A stretch of 64,000 bases of DNA from NCBI GenBank assembly GCA_963826515.1, contig CAWGXI010000018.1, positions 271,527 to 335,526 on the forward strand, written 5' to 3'. This document shows, piece by piece, positions 52,568 through 61,700 of the stretch. Numbering within the stretch: the first letter of the stretch is position 1; the number at the start of each line of letters is the position of its first letter. Both the position numbers and the translations under genes were made by a program. The notes beneath the pieces were generated by a model. The model made no database searches and was not told the DNA's origin. It saw only the letters and a program-made list of their open reading frames with translations. The stretch comes from DATFVJ01 sp963826515 (GTDB lineage Bacteria > Actinomycetota > Actinomycetes > Streptosporangiales > Streptosporangiaceae).

Positions 52568-54258
52568 TGCCGGCGGAGCTGCTGAACGATCCGCCGGGGA
52601 TCGCGTGCGCGTTCAGTGACGGCCGCCAGAAGCGGTGGCTGTCCGGCGGGGCCGGTGATCCGGCGCTGGTCGCCGACCTGCTGACCGGGCTGGCCGGACA
52701 GGTCCACCCGCACGGGACGGTGAACGCCCCGGGCACCGTCGAGTCGTATCTGATCGGGCTGCGGGACATCGCCGTGTTCATGACCGGCCGCGGGGTCCGC
52801 GGCGGCGCTACCGCGCTGACCCGGGCGGTGCTGGCGGAGTACTGGATGCAGGCCGGGGGCATGCGGGAGTCGACCACCAGGGCGATGCTGGCCGGCTACG
52901 ACACCGCCACCGGCGCCCTGGACCCGGGCGTCCGCGCCCTGGTGAACGGCCGGCGTTACTCCCCGTGGCCGTCGGACAATCCGCTGGTGCCCTATGACCA
53001 GCAGCAGTGGGAGCGGCTGCGGGATACCTGCCGGCGGATCGCCGATGACGCTCTCGCCGCCCGCCGGCGGGCGCTCGCCGCCGCGGCCGCCGGCCAGGAC
53101 CCGGGGCAGGCCGGGTGGAGCGGAGACAACCTGCGCTGGCTGCTGGTGCACCGCGGTCCGCTGAGCACCGCGCGGGTTGCCGCGCACCTGGGCGTGTCCC
53201 CCGCGTGGGTCGCCAAGCGCGGCGGCATCCGCACCGCCCTGACCGACCTGTTCCCCGACGCCGGCATCGTGATCGCCTGCCGGGTGCTGCTGGGGTCCTA
53301 CTGCGGCGTCGTCCCGGACGGGATCGCGGATCTGGGTATCGACGACATCGACTGGGCTGGTGACGCCGCGGTCCTGCTCGGCTATGTCAAAGGACGAAGT
53401 GCGGCCGAATCGGTGACGCTGCCGCGCGGGGCGGTCCGGCTGCTGGAGCAGTGGCTGGAGCTTTCGGCACTGGCCCGCCGTCACGCACCCGCCGGGCTGG
53501 CCGGCGTGCTGTGGCTGCACTGCGGCCACCGGCGCGACACGCGCTGGCGGACCACGATCAATCCGGGGACCCACCGCGCCTGGGGCAAGAAGCACAGCAT
53601 CGAGGTGGACCGGCGGCGGATCCGCACCACCTTTGAGTCGCTGCGAGACCGCCAGGCCTGGCACGGCTCGCCCCGGTCGCTCATCGACCCCAACCACAGC
53701 CCCCAAATCGAGGCCGACCACTACCTGACCGCGGCCACGCCAGCCCAGCAGGACGCGGTGCAGGCCATCATCGAGCAGGCGCAGGGCGACATGGTCCGCC
53801 GCGCCCAGCCGCCGGTGGTGGTCACCGCCGGGCAGCTGGCCGAGCTGGCCGCCGGACTGCCCGCCGCGATCGCCGCGCTGGGCCTGGGCGAGCCCGCCGC
53901 CGCGGAGATCGTCTCCGGCGGCCAGGACGTGTTCACCGCCGCCTGCGCCGACCCGCTGTCGGGCCTGCACGGCCCGGCCGGCAAACCCTGCCCGGCCCGC
54001 CCGTGGGTGTGCCTGCTCTGCCCGCTGGCGATCTTCGCACCGAGGCACGCCGGCAACCTGCTCCGCCTCAGGGGATGGCTGTCCCGCCAGTGGCGGCAGC
54101 TGCCCGCCGGGCAGTTCATGGCCACCTTCGGGCCCTATGCGGCCCGCATCGACGAGGTCCTGCAGCACTACCCCGCGCCGGTGCTGGCCGCCGCCGCGGC
54201 CACCATCCGCGACGACGATCACGACTTGCCGCTCCGGCCCGAGGAGAGCACCTCATGA
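52567..54258 (+). CDS. Recombinase-like protein 2 of the trio (degenerate, TnpB-like)
   Basis: 563 residues. An N-terminal SAM-like region (VNAPGTVESYLIGLRDIAVF) and a middle block with LLGSYCGVVPDGIADLGIDD, then IDWAGDAAVLLGYVKGRSAA, follow the layout of the second recombinase in Tn554-type modules. The usual R..HxxR..Y set is weak: RRRIRTTFESLRDRQAWHGS and the late EADHYLTAATPAQ are the only candidates. A Cys pair CLLCPL (about residue 480) follows. Starts by overlapping gene 1 and ends overlapping gene 3 (ATGA at 54255-54258). Confidence 0.8.
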   Translation: MPAELLNDPPGIACAFSDGRQKRWLSGGAGDPALVADLLTGLAGQVHPHGTVNAPGTVESYLIGLRDIAVFMTGRGVRGGATALTRAVLAEYWMQAGGMRESTTRAMLAGYDTATGALDPGVRALVNGRRYSPWPSDNPLVPYDQQQWERLRDTCRRIADDALAARRRALAAAAAGQDPGQAGWSGDNLRWLLVHRGPLSTARVAAHLGVSPAWVAKRGGIRTALTDLFPDAGIVIACRVLLGSYCGVVPDGIADLGIDDIDWAGDAAVLLGYVKGRSAAESVTLPRGAVRLLEQWLELSALARRHAPAGLAGVLWLHCGHRRDTRWRTTINPGTHRAWGKKHSIEVDRRRIRTTFESLRDRQAWHGSPRSLIDPNHSPQIEADHYLTAATPAQQDAVQAIIEQAQGDMVRRAQPPVVVTAGQLAELAAGLPAAIAALGLGEPAAAEIVSGGQDVFTAACADPLSGLHGPAGKPCPARPWVCLLCPLAIFAPRHAGNLLRLRGWLSRQWRQLPAGQFMATFGPYAARIDEVLQHYPAPVLAAAAATIRDDDHDLPLRPEESTS

Positions 54259-56438
54259 CCCGGCCCGGCCCCCTGGCCGACAGCGACGGCGCGGGCGGAC
54301 ACCGCTCGCCGTTCACCGGATCGGATGTGTGCACGGCCGCCGGCCTGCGGATCGTCCCCGGCGGACGCACCGTGCTGTTCGACCTGGACGTGTGGGACTT
54401 CGGCGACGTCGACGGGCTGGCCATCCACCTGCACCCCAACGAGACCCGGCTCGACTTCACCGCCATCACCGCCCGGCACTGGCAGCTGGCCGCCAAGGAG
54501 TACATTTACGCCCGCCTGGCGCCCGCCGACCCGGTCGTCGCGGTGCTGCCCGGCGCCTACCGGGTCCCGCTGACCCCGCAGTCCTGCGGGAGGCGGCTGG
54601 CCGAGGCGGCCCGCTGGCTGAACTGGCTGACCGGACAGAAGATCGCATCACTGGGGCAGGTCAGCCAGGATCACTGTGACCGCTACCTGATCGAACGCGG
54701 CCGGCGCCAGGACGCCGCCGGTCAGGTCATCGGCACCCTGGAGGACACCTCGCTGCGCACCGCCGCCGCGGTGGTCATCGACTTCGCCGATTATGGCGAG
54801 CTGTTCACCACCGACCGCTATACCCGCGGATTCACCCCATGGCGGGGCCGGACCTCCTCCCGGGTGCTCGGCGTCCGCTCCGGCGGGGAGAACAAGACGC
54901 CGCCGCTGGACCAGCAGCTCCTGCGGCCGCTGCTCGCCGCGGCGTTCTACGTGACCGAGCACCTCGGCGCCCATGTCGTGGCGCTGCACCACACGATCCG
55001 CCAGCCGCACATGGCAGACGCCGGCCCGCGCTACTTCCTATCCGACCCCGATCAGCTCACCGTCGTGCTGGAGGGTCACCTGACCGCAGGCGACCCGCTG
55101 GAAGCGACCAGCAACGGGAAGATCAAGGCCCGCCTGGCCGGCGGATGGGATCCCCGCGACCCGCTGCTACCCGTCAGCTTCGCGGCACTGGCCCGCGCGG
55201 CAGGCGCGCAACGGCTCAGCCCGCGGGTCCTCCACGATGCCCGCCCGGCCATCCTCGACGCACTCCGCCAGGTCGGCCTCGCCAAGCCGTGGGCACGCGA
55301 CGCCGCCGCCATCGTGCCCGCCGACGGGTCGGCCCCGATCCCGTGGACCATCCCGCTGAGCGTGCTCGAGGTGCGCGACCTGCGCTGCTACCTGCATACC
55401 GCCTGCCTGATCATCACGGCGATGATCAGCGGGATGCGCAGCTGCGAGCTGAAGGAACTGCGCATCGGCTGCCGGCGCAGCACCGTCACCGGACCCGGCC
55501 TGACCCGTTACCGGCTGGCCGGCAAGCTGATCAAAGGCCAGGGGCTGGGCGGCACCGACGACGAATGGGTCGTCGTCGAAGAAGCCGACCGCGCGGTGGC
55601 CCTCGCCGAGCAGCTATGCGACGACACCACTCCCGGCTCCCCGGTGTTCGGCGCCTTCGCCTTCGGGAGCCGCTACCCCAGATTCCGCGCCTGGGTCAAC
55701 GGGCCGGCCGGGCAGCGCCTATGCCTCGCGCCGATCCCCGGCGGTCCGGCGACATTGCGGATGATGCGAAGGGCTCTCGCCCAGGAGATCGCCTACCGGC
55801 CCGGCGGCCTGCTCGCCGCGAAGATCCACTTGAAGCATGTCAGCGCGGCGACCACCGAGGGCTACACTGCCCGGCCCGGCGGCGCGCAGGCCAGGCTACT
55901 CGCCGAGATCGGCGAGTTCGAGGCCGAACGGAACCTGAACCTGGTCCGTGAAGAATACGACAACTATCAGGCGGGGATCATGCCCGCCGGGCCGGGCGGA
56001 CGGGAGCTGACCGCGTTCTTCGACAGCGTCGACGGCAAGATGGCCGCCGCCGCGCCGAACGTCACCGCCACCGACCAGCACCTGCTCAACCTGCTGTCCA
56101 AGCGGGCCAAGGTGCTGCACATCGGCGCCGCGAATTTCTGCTGGTTCACCGACCCCAGCCGGGCGCTGTGCCTCATCCTCGCCGGCACGCCAGCCGCAGA
56201 CGCCCCGCTGATCGGCATGTGCGACTCCGCCCGCTGCGCGCAGGCCACCCACCATCAGCGGCACCGCGCCGTCTGGGCCGGCACCGTAACCTCCAGCACC
56301 GTGTTCCTCGGCACGCTCGGCCGGACCCGCAAGACCGAGCAGGCCCGCCTGCAGGGCGAGGTCGACCGTGCCCAGCGCGTCGTGGACGCCATCGACGCCG
56401 CCCACCGGACCGACACCGGCCCGACCGGAAGCGAGTAG
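54255..56438 (+). CDS. Tyrosine recombinase 3 of the trio
   Basis: 727 residues with GGAGAG 7 bases upstream. The C-terminal catalytic domain has Arg395 in MISGMRSCELKELRIG, Lys in RLAGKLIKGQG, LRMMRRALAQEIAYRPGGLL (HxxR box, His replaced), His528 and Tyr537 in LKHVSAATTEGYTARPGG. A four-cysteine-like tail (CDSARCAQATHHQRH, about 660) binds metal in related proteins. This long version is typical of the third gene in actinobacterial integrase trios. Two bases separate it from the DUF6262 gene. Confidence 0.88.
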   Translation: MTRPGPLADSDGAGGHRSPFTGSDVCTAAGLRIVPGGRTVLFDLDVWDFGDVDGLAIHLHPNETRLDFTAITARHWQLAAKEYIYARLAPADPVVAVLPGAYRVPLTPQSCGRRLAEAARWLNWLTGQKIASLGQVSQDHCDRYLIERGRRQDAAGQVIGTLEDTSLRTAAAVVIDFADYGELFTTDRYTRGFTPWRGRTSSRVLGVRSGGENKTPPLDQQLLRPLLAAAFYVTEHLGAHVVALHHTIRQPHMADAGPRYFLSDPDQLTVVLEGHLTAGDPLEATSNGKIKARLAGGWDPRDPLLPVSFAALARAAGAQRLSPRVLHDARPAILDALRQVGLAKPWARDAAAIVPADGSAPIPWTIPLSVLEVRDLRCYLHTACLIITAMISGMRSCELKELRIGCRRSTVTGPGLTRYRLAGKLIKGQGLGGTDDEWVVVEEADRAVALAEQLCDDTTPGSPVFGAFAFGSRYPRFRAWVNGPAGQRLCLAPIPGGPATLRMMRRALAQEIAYRPGGLLAAKIHLKHVSAATTEGYTARPGGAQARLLAEIGEFEAERNLNLVREEYDNYQAGIMPAGPGGRELTAFFDSVDGKMAAAAPNVTATDQHLLNLLSKRAKVLHIGAANFCWFTDPSRALCLILAGTPAADAPLIGMCDSARCAQATHHQRHRAVWAGTVTSSTVFLGTLGRTRKTEQARLQGEVDRAQRVVDAIDAAHRTDTGPTGSE

Positions 56439-56440
56439 CC

Positions 56441-56893
56441 ATGCCCGTCCCCGACGACAAGCGACAGCAGGCCGAACACCGCATCCGCGTCGCCGCGGCC
56501 GCGCTGCTGGCTGGCGACATCCCCGACGGCGGCCGCTGCGACATCACCACACTGGCCCGCCAGGCTGGCGTGTCCCGCGCCACCCTCTACCGCAGCTACC
56601 CGCACCTGAAGCAGCAGTTCGAGCACGACATGGCCGCCACGGTGGCATCCGGCGGCCATCCCGACCCCCGCGACGCCCAGATCACCAGGCTGAAGGCCGA
56701 GCTCGCCGCGCTGAAGACCCGCTGCGCCGGCCAGGACCAGGCCATCACCGCCCTGGAAGACCAGCGCACCCTCGCGCTGTCCCGCCTGGCCGCACAGCAC
56801 GACGAGATCCAGCGCCTGCGCGCCGCCGCGGGCACCGGCAACGTCCGCGACCTGCGCACCGCCCGCGCCAAGGGACAGTCCGGGCACCGCTGA
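56441..56893 (+). CDS. DUF6262 / TnpC-like accessory protein
   Basis: 150 residues. An N-terminal TetR-like helix-turn-helix (CDITTLARQAGVSRATLYRS, about residues 30-50) is followed by a long coiled coil (ITRLKAELAALKTRCAGQDQ..LEDQRTLALSRLAAQHDEIQ). In Tn554 the third gene, tnpC, encodes a small accessory protein that influences frequency and orientation of transposition. DUF6262 proteins hold the same place after trio-type integrases. Confidence 0.8.
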   Translation: MPVPDDKRQQAEHRIRVAAAALLAGDIPDGGRCDITTLARQAGVSRATLYRSYPHLKQQFEHDMAATVASGGHPDPRDAQITRLKAELAALKTRCAGQDQAITALEDQRTLALSRLAAQHDEIQRLRAAAGTGNVRDLRTARAKGQSGHR

Positions 56894-56952
56894 CCACCAG
56901 CACAAAGCACCCGGACGCCGACCCCGATCATCGACTACGAGCCGAGCACCCC

Positions 56953-57339
56953 ATGACCTTCCCCGACCCCGAGGACCTCCCGAACGCGCTGATCACCCAC
57001 GCCATGGGGCTCACCGCCGCCAGCGCCACCGCCGAGCTGATCTGCGCCCACGCCAGCTGGCTCACCAACACCGACTTCACCGCCAGCTACATCACCACCG
57101 GCACCCACGCCAGCGGTCTGCCCTACGCCTACATTCACTGGGACGAGGCCATCGCCGCCCTGGATGACCGTCAGATCGGCGGCTCCAGCTCCGCCAGCAG
57201 CATCCTGCGGATCGCCGCCAGCCTCGCCGACCACCACATCCCCGTCCACCTCGCCTGCTGCCTCGGCAACCTCGATCACGTCAACATCGGACTCGTCACC
57301 ACCGCCATCACCCGAGCCAACGGCCGCCGCCCGGGCTGA
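56953..57339 (+). CDS. 128-aa cargo or accessory protein of the trio element, unknown
   Basis: MTFPDPEDLPNALITHAMGL, TAASATAELICAHASWLTNT, SASSILRIAASLADHHIPVH, LACCLGNLDHVNIGLVTTAI. A soluble alpha/beta protein with no recognised family. It is the last gene of the element, 59 bases after the DUF6262 gene and before the terminator, so it probably belongs to the same transcript. Confidence 0.7.
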   Translation: MTFPDPEDLPNALITHAMGLTAASATAELICAHASWLTNTDFTASYITTGTHASGLPYAYIHWDEAIAALDDRQIGGSSSASSILRIAASLADHHIPVHLACCLGNLDHVNIGLVTTAITRANGRRPG

Positions 57340-57363
57340 ACCTCCCTGCACCACGCGTGAAAC

Positions 57364-57394
57364 AAGGCCCGCCATTCGCTTCGGCGGGCCTTTT
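57364..57394 (+). terminator. Rho-independent terminator at the end of the trio element
   Basis: AAGGCCCGCC (57364-57373) pairs with GGCGGGCCTT (57383-57392), 9-base loop, then TTTTCC. It closes the trio operon 25 bases after the last stop. Confidence 0.85.
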
Positions 57395-57600
57395 CCATGC
57401 CGCGACCACGCGGCCCATTTGGAGCCCGCTGGCCTGTGACCGCAGATCCCGCCAGAAGGTGACTTCCATCACGGTCGACCCGCCATTCCGGCCCGCCAAT
57501 GAGACACCCGGCCAGCAAGTGGTGCGACACATCTACAGCGAACGCGCCCCCGCTCATACGAGACACCGAACATCGTGGACACGGCGAGTGCAGACAAAAA

Positions 57601-58400
57601 CGACCTGAAGGACTTCTGGGAGTTCCTCGGCTTCCGGGGACTGGACTGGCTCGAGGCCCGGCTGGAGGATGTCGGCGAGTTCGTGGTCTGGCTCCAGTTG
57701 CCGTCGGCGGGCCGTGCGGGCGAGGTCGCGGTGCTGCCGTCCGTGACGGCTGCGGTGACGGCGTCGACGGTGAACCGCAAGCTCGCCGCGGTGAGCGCGT
57801 TCTATGCGCACCAGGCCCGCAATGGCGCCGGGGTCGGTGACTTGCTGGCCGTGTGGCGGACGGGCGGGCGGGGCGGGTGGAAGCCGTTCCTGCACCACGT
57901 GAGCAAGGGCGAGCCGTATCGCGGGCGGGCGATCACGCTGAAGGCAGAGAAGAAGCTGCCGCGGATCCTCACGGCTGCCGAGATGCAGGCGATCCTGGAT
58001 GCCTGCACCCGGCTGCGGGACCGCTTCTTCTTCGCCGTCCTTCACGAGACAGGCTGCCGGGCCGGCGAAGTACTCGGCCTCCGGCATGAGGACATCGCGG
58101 CAGCGGAGCAGGAGATCAGCATCGTGCCGCGGGAGAACGCGAACGGGGCCAGGGCCAAGTCCGGCGGCCGGACCGTCCCCGTCGGGCCGGAGCTTATCCG
58201 GCTCTATGCCGACTACCTGCACGAAGAGTACGGCGGCATCGACAGTGACCATGTCTTCGTCAATATCTGGGCCGGGCCGAAGGGACACGCGTGGTCCTAC
58301 CGGGCCGCTTATGACCTGGTCCTGCGGCTGCGGGCCAGGACCGGGATCGCCTTCGACCCCCACTGGTGCCGGCACAGCGCGGCCACGCGCTGGCTGCCTG
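57601..58400 (+). pseudogene. Tyrosine integrase, remaining part (interrupted gene, part 2), C-terminus also lost
   Basis: Continues the piece at 50807: DLKDFWEFLGFRGLDWLEAR, LEDVGEFVVWLQLPSAGRAG, TASTVNRKLAAVSAFYAHQA, then the catalytic Arg in LHETGCRAGEVLGLRHEDIA and the His box in FDPHWCRHSAATRWL. After about 58395 resemblance ends; the LGH and Tyr region is missing and the frame runs to 58549 as noise. So the gene was hit twice: by the trio element and by a 3' deletion. The ATG-like start at 57575 lies inside the element's right end and is not original. Confidence 0.85.
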
Positions 58401-58888
58401 CGGAACGACAGACACCACAAGCTCCAGTCTGCGGCCCGCACGAGGGGAAGGAGACACAAAGGGAAAGAGGCCGCAGCCGGATCATGCAGAACACAAGATC
58501 CAAAGCAGGTCAGCCACGCCGCACGAGCCCAGATTGCCTACGGAATTAACCACCAGGGTCGAAGTTACGGGGAGGCCGAGACCCGGCACTGCCTGGCATG
58601 CCAGCCGCACGAGCACATCATCGACGTCAGCTGCTCCTGCTCGGGCAACGGTCCGCTGATCACCGGCCAGCCCCCTGAACTCCGCGGCCAGCTCCCAGCC
58701 CCGCGCTGGAGTGGCTACACGCCCGCGGCTGGCAACTCCATCCCCAGCCGCTATGTCCCGAAGATCACAGATGGCCAGGGCATAAAGTCCCTGTGACGCT
58801 CTGGTAATCGGCGCGCTTTCCTTACAGTGAGGTTGATCTCACAAAATAGATATATCCGGGCGGGCGGTCGTGGTCAGGACCTTCGCCT
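58401..58888 (+). other. No gene recognised; a cysteine-rich fragment near 58547-58796
   Basis: The plus frame INHQGRSYGEAETRHCLACQ, PHEHIIDVSCSCSGNGPLIT ends at 58796. The CxxC and CSC pattern hints at a small zinc-binding phage-type protein, but no start site or family is evident. Confidence 0.3.
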
Positions 58889-59029
58889 CTAGTACTACAG
58901 CCGCACTTTGCGAGAGGCACGCCTCTGACCTGCAGGTACTTCAAACGATCTTGCGAAGGGTGCTGGGGTGGCATCTCGGTGACCAGCACGTTCTCTCGGG
59001 GCGGCTCGAAAGTGCGGCTGTAGTACTAG
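58889..59029. repeat. 141-bp MITE-like element with long terminal inverted repeats
   Basis: CTAGTACTACAGCCGCACTT..GCGAG (58889-58914) and its complement (59005-59029) match over 25 bases with one extra base. TA follows the first C at each tip, as in IS630/Tc1-type insertion. The 90-base core is non-coding. Non-autonomous, so it needs a transposase in trans. Confidence 0.8.
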
Positions 59030-59093
59030 CACGTCAGACGCCGAGTCAAACATGTTGGAAATAACCCATATCGCATTTACCGGGGGAGGGGCC

Positions 59094-59249
59094 ATGATCG
59101 ATATACTCTCTTTTTCGCCCCCTATGGCGCTACCTGACTGGGTATGGCCAGCCTTTATAGGCCCAATCGTCAGCGTATTCGTGCTGCTTGTCCTCCTGAT
59201 CACATACCTTATTTTCCGGCACCGGAAACGGATGAGCAGGCCTGTCTGA
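59094..59249 (+). CDS. 51-aa single-span membrane protein
   Basis: ATG 59094 with GGGGGAGGGG 4 bases upstream. MIDILSFSPPMALPDWVWPA, FIGPIVSVFVLLVLLITYLI, FRHRKRMSRPV: one membrane helix followed by a basic tail. Lower GC than the surroundings. A MITE sits just upstream, so the promoter may be in or near it. Confidence 0.5.
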   Translation: MIDILSFSPPMALPDWVWPAFIGPIVSVFVLLVLLITYLIFRHRKRMSRPV

Positions 59250-59638
59250 CACAGGCTGTAGTGATTCTGCCCCGGCCGCCCTTTCTGCCAGCTGGTCGGT
59301 GACAAGCACCAGCACCCCCCGTGAGTGCCCCGATCATTGGATAGTCCAGGGCACGGTCCTGGAGCCTGAGTACTCGCCGTTCCGCTCACACGGGCTCAGC
59401 GGGGGCCTGGCGGCACGTTGACCGTTCCGCGGAAGCGCAACACCATCAGGCTCACCCCGAGCGCCGAGCACGAAGCCCCTCCAGACCGCCTCCAGACCCC
59501 AGAATCATCTTTAATACCAATCAGCAGCAGGCGCGAACTCGCCACTAGAGGCATACGTCCTCCGACACGGCCGCCGTCCCGCGGCTGGCGCCATGACCCG
59601 CGGGCGAGGCTCCATGGTGTTCGCCGCAGCAGTGCGCG

Positions 59639-60147
59639 GTGAACATCCTGCGCCGCTCCTTCGGGATCGCCGCCGGCGTCGAGATCGACACCGCCGGCGC
59701 CGAGGGTGTGCTCCTGTGCTCGGCGGTCTCGGCGGCGGTATCGCCATGTACATCCAGGACCACCGCCTCCACTTCGTCTACAACTGGGTCGGCGAGAAGT
59801 TCCAGAAGGTCACGTCCGACGTCGAGATAGCGCCCGGTCGGCACGTCTTCGCCGCCGCGTTCGAGAAGACCGGCGACGACCCGAGCGGCAATGCCATCGG
59901 GACGCTGAACCTGCTGATCGACACGGACCAGGTCGGCAGCCTCGAGATCCTGACGCAGCCGAGCTACTTCGGGATCACCGGCGACAACGTCAGCGCCTGC
60001 CGCAACGCCGGCTCGCCGGTCTCGCCCGACTACAAGCCGCCGTTCGCCTTCACGGGCGGGACGATCGACCGCGTAGTGGTCGACGTGTCGGGTGAGGAGT
60101 ACATCGACTACGAGAAAGAGGTCCTCGCCTACCTGATGCGCGATTGA
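59639..60147 (+). pseudogene. Arylsulfatase, C-terminal domain only, frameshifted
   Basis: One frame gives VNILRRSFGIAAGVEIDTAG, AEGVLL; the next gives GGLGGGIAMYIQDHRLHFVY, NWVGEKFQKVTSDVEIAPGR, KPPFAFTGGTIDRVVVDVSG. This is the beta-sandwich that closes bacterial arylsulfatases. The catalytic domain with the formylglycine CxPSR site is missing. The break is at about 59730. Confidence 0.75.
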
Positions 60148-60153
60148 GCTCAT

Positions 60154-60360
60154 GCGACGGCCAGGCCGACGTTGCGGAACACGTGGTCGCGCCCGATCGC
60201 CTCGAGGAGGCCCGACTTCGCCGCCATCTCCCCGGTCGGCTTGTGCAAGTGCGCCACGGCGAGGGTGACACCGCGCCAGCCGAGGCGCGACGCGAGCTTG
60301 GACAGAGCTTCGGTGCTGGTGATGTCGCCGCGCCCCGTCACTGCGCCCCCCACGCCCGCT
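60154..60360 (-). pseudogene. SulP sulfate permease, C-terminal STAS fragment
   Basis: GRGDITSTEALSKLASRLGW, RGVTLAVAHLHKPTGEMAAK, SGLLEAIGRDHVFRNVGLAV is the second half of a STAS domain from a SulP anion transporter. Its N-terminal counterpart lies at 61547-61700 on the same strand. The membrane domain between is gone, replaced by the CrtC-like gene. Confidence 0.75.
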
Positions 60361-60384
60361 CTTCGGGCTGGGATCGTGGCGCTG

Positions 60385-61498
60385 CTAGTGGGGCATGTCG
60401 TGCTCCAGCGATTCTTCGTGGATCTCACGCTTGTAGAAGATCTGCTCGAACGCCCCCGTCTTCTCGTAATGCTCGACGGGCTTGCCCTCCTGGTAGCAGT
60501 TCAAGCTCGTGGCCGCCAAGAAGCGCATGTATCCACCTGGGTATCGGATCAGCTTGAGCAGCTCCTTCCGCCATCCCTTGGCAAAATCAACCCACGTGTA
60601 GGCTACGAGCGTCTTCTGGCGCGTGAGGGTCAGCTCGTAGCGCGTGTCTCCGTCCTGATAGTCGAAGCAGATTTCATCCGGCATGGGCTTCCCGGTGTTC
60701 TCGTTGATCTCGGCTCCGTGCGTCGTGAAGGTCATCTTGGACCCATCGTCCGCGATCGGCTTGCCGTCGCGGGCCAGCATGTACCAGTGAAACGGCGTGT
60801 AGCCGTACTTCTCCGTGGCCACGATGTGTGCCGCGATGAACGTGTACGGACCGACCTCCCCTTCGCCCACCACCAGTGGTCGATGAGGTGCCCGATGTCG
60901 GTGTTCGTCCAGTTGTGGTCGTGATAGCCCTGCCCGTGGCCTCATGGACTTCGTCGCCGATCTTGTAGGTGGCCGTCACCTTGCCGAAGGGCACGAACGG
61001 CGTCCAGGCGAAGAAGTATTCGTCATTGGGCCCGAAGAGCAGATTGCCGGTCTCCGGACGCCATGACTCCGTGATCCCTTCGAGCCGGATGTCGGCCCAG
61101 AGTTCATCGGCCGCGCCCGTGATCCTGTACTCGTGCAGGTCGCCGGTGAAACGATAGGGTCCCATCCGGACGTCGCAGCCGTCCTTGGACGCGCTGAACT
61201 CTTCGGGCTTGGGGTACCAGGACCGTACCAGCCTCGTGCCGTCGGGCAGGGTCAGGTCGATCTCGAGCTGCGGCTGGAAAGGCTGGTGAAGTCGGGTGCC
61301 ATCCTTCGTGGCGAAGATGATCGCAAGCCCGGTGCCGTCGTCCAGGTCGGCGTCGCAGTACCACCATTCCAGGTTGGGCGCGCGGGTGTCGATGCGTATG
61401 CCGTCCTCCCACTGTTGGATGTGGCGTCCCTCGAGATTGAAGTGCGCATAGTCCTCGGGCTTGTCGCCCAGGCGGGCCGGTTCGTGATGTGTGGTCAT
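60385..61498 (-). pseudogene. CrtC/AttH-like lipocalin-fold hydratase, two frameshifts
   Basis: ATG 61498 (GAGGGGGG upstream): MTTHHEPARLGDKPEDYAHF, APNLEWWYCDADLDDGTGLA, PYRFTGDLHEYRITGAADEL, NDEYFFAWTPFVPFGKVTAT. A shift near 60945 leads to QGYHDHNWTNTDIGHLIDHW, and a second near 60880 to GPYTFIAAHIVATEKYGYTP, DYQDGDTRYELTLTRQKTLV and the end. The WWY and GYHDHNW motifs match the carotenoid 1,2-hydratase / AttH family. About 370 residues if repaired. It sits between the two ends of a SulP gene. Confidence 0.75.
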
Positions 61499-61546
61499 CG
61501 GAATTCCCCCCTCTTCGTGATAATTCTCGTACTGAACAAAGCATCA

Positions 61547-61700
61547 CAGTGCCGCACCCCCCGCCAGCTGGGCGTACGCCATTCCCTCAGGGATGAGGAT
61601 CGCCGTGACGGTCAGCCCGGCAAGCGCGTCGGTCCCCAACCACGAGCGCTGGCACCCGTGCCGCCAGCTCGCTACCGGAAGGAGCGTGCCATGTGACCCC
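61547..61700 (-). pseudogene. SulP sulfate permease, N-terminal fragment
   Basis: SWLGTDALAGLTVTAILIPE, GMAYAQLAG is the first membrane helix of SulP transporters (usual line DVLAGLTVAALLIPEGMAYA). It stops after GGAAL. Confidence 0.75.

Larger units (their letters stand above)
50965..57600 (+). mobile_element. Tn554/RIT-like recombinase-trio element inserted in an integrase gene
   Basis: About 6.6 kb holding three overlapping recombinase-type genes, a DUF6262 (TnpC-like) gene and a 128-aa gene, all on the plus strand and closed by a terminator. The boundaries come from the split integrase: joining 50964 to 57601 restores HDLKDFWEFLG in frame. The ends carry imperfect inverted repeats: left TCTGC (50969-50973) and CCGTGTC (50981-50987); right GACACGG (57578-57584) and GCAGA (57590-57594). 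The junction bases differ (CGATCT left, CGACCT right), as with Tn554-type elements that carry variable overlap bases rather than a simple duplication. Confidence 0.8.

Noticed and set aside
52462..54222. 586-codon minus-strand open frame in the trio element
   Set aside because: Mirror of the second recombinase gene; Gly/Val/Arg-rich noise.
57575..57600. In-frame start at 57575 for the second integrase part
   Set aside because: It lies inside the element's right terminal repeat; the original start is at 50807.
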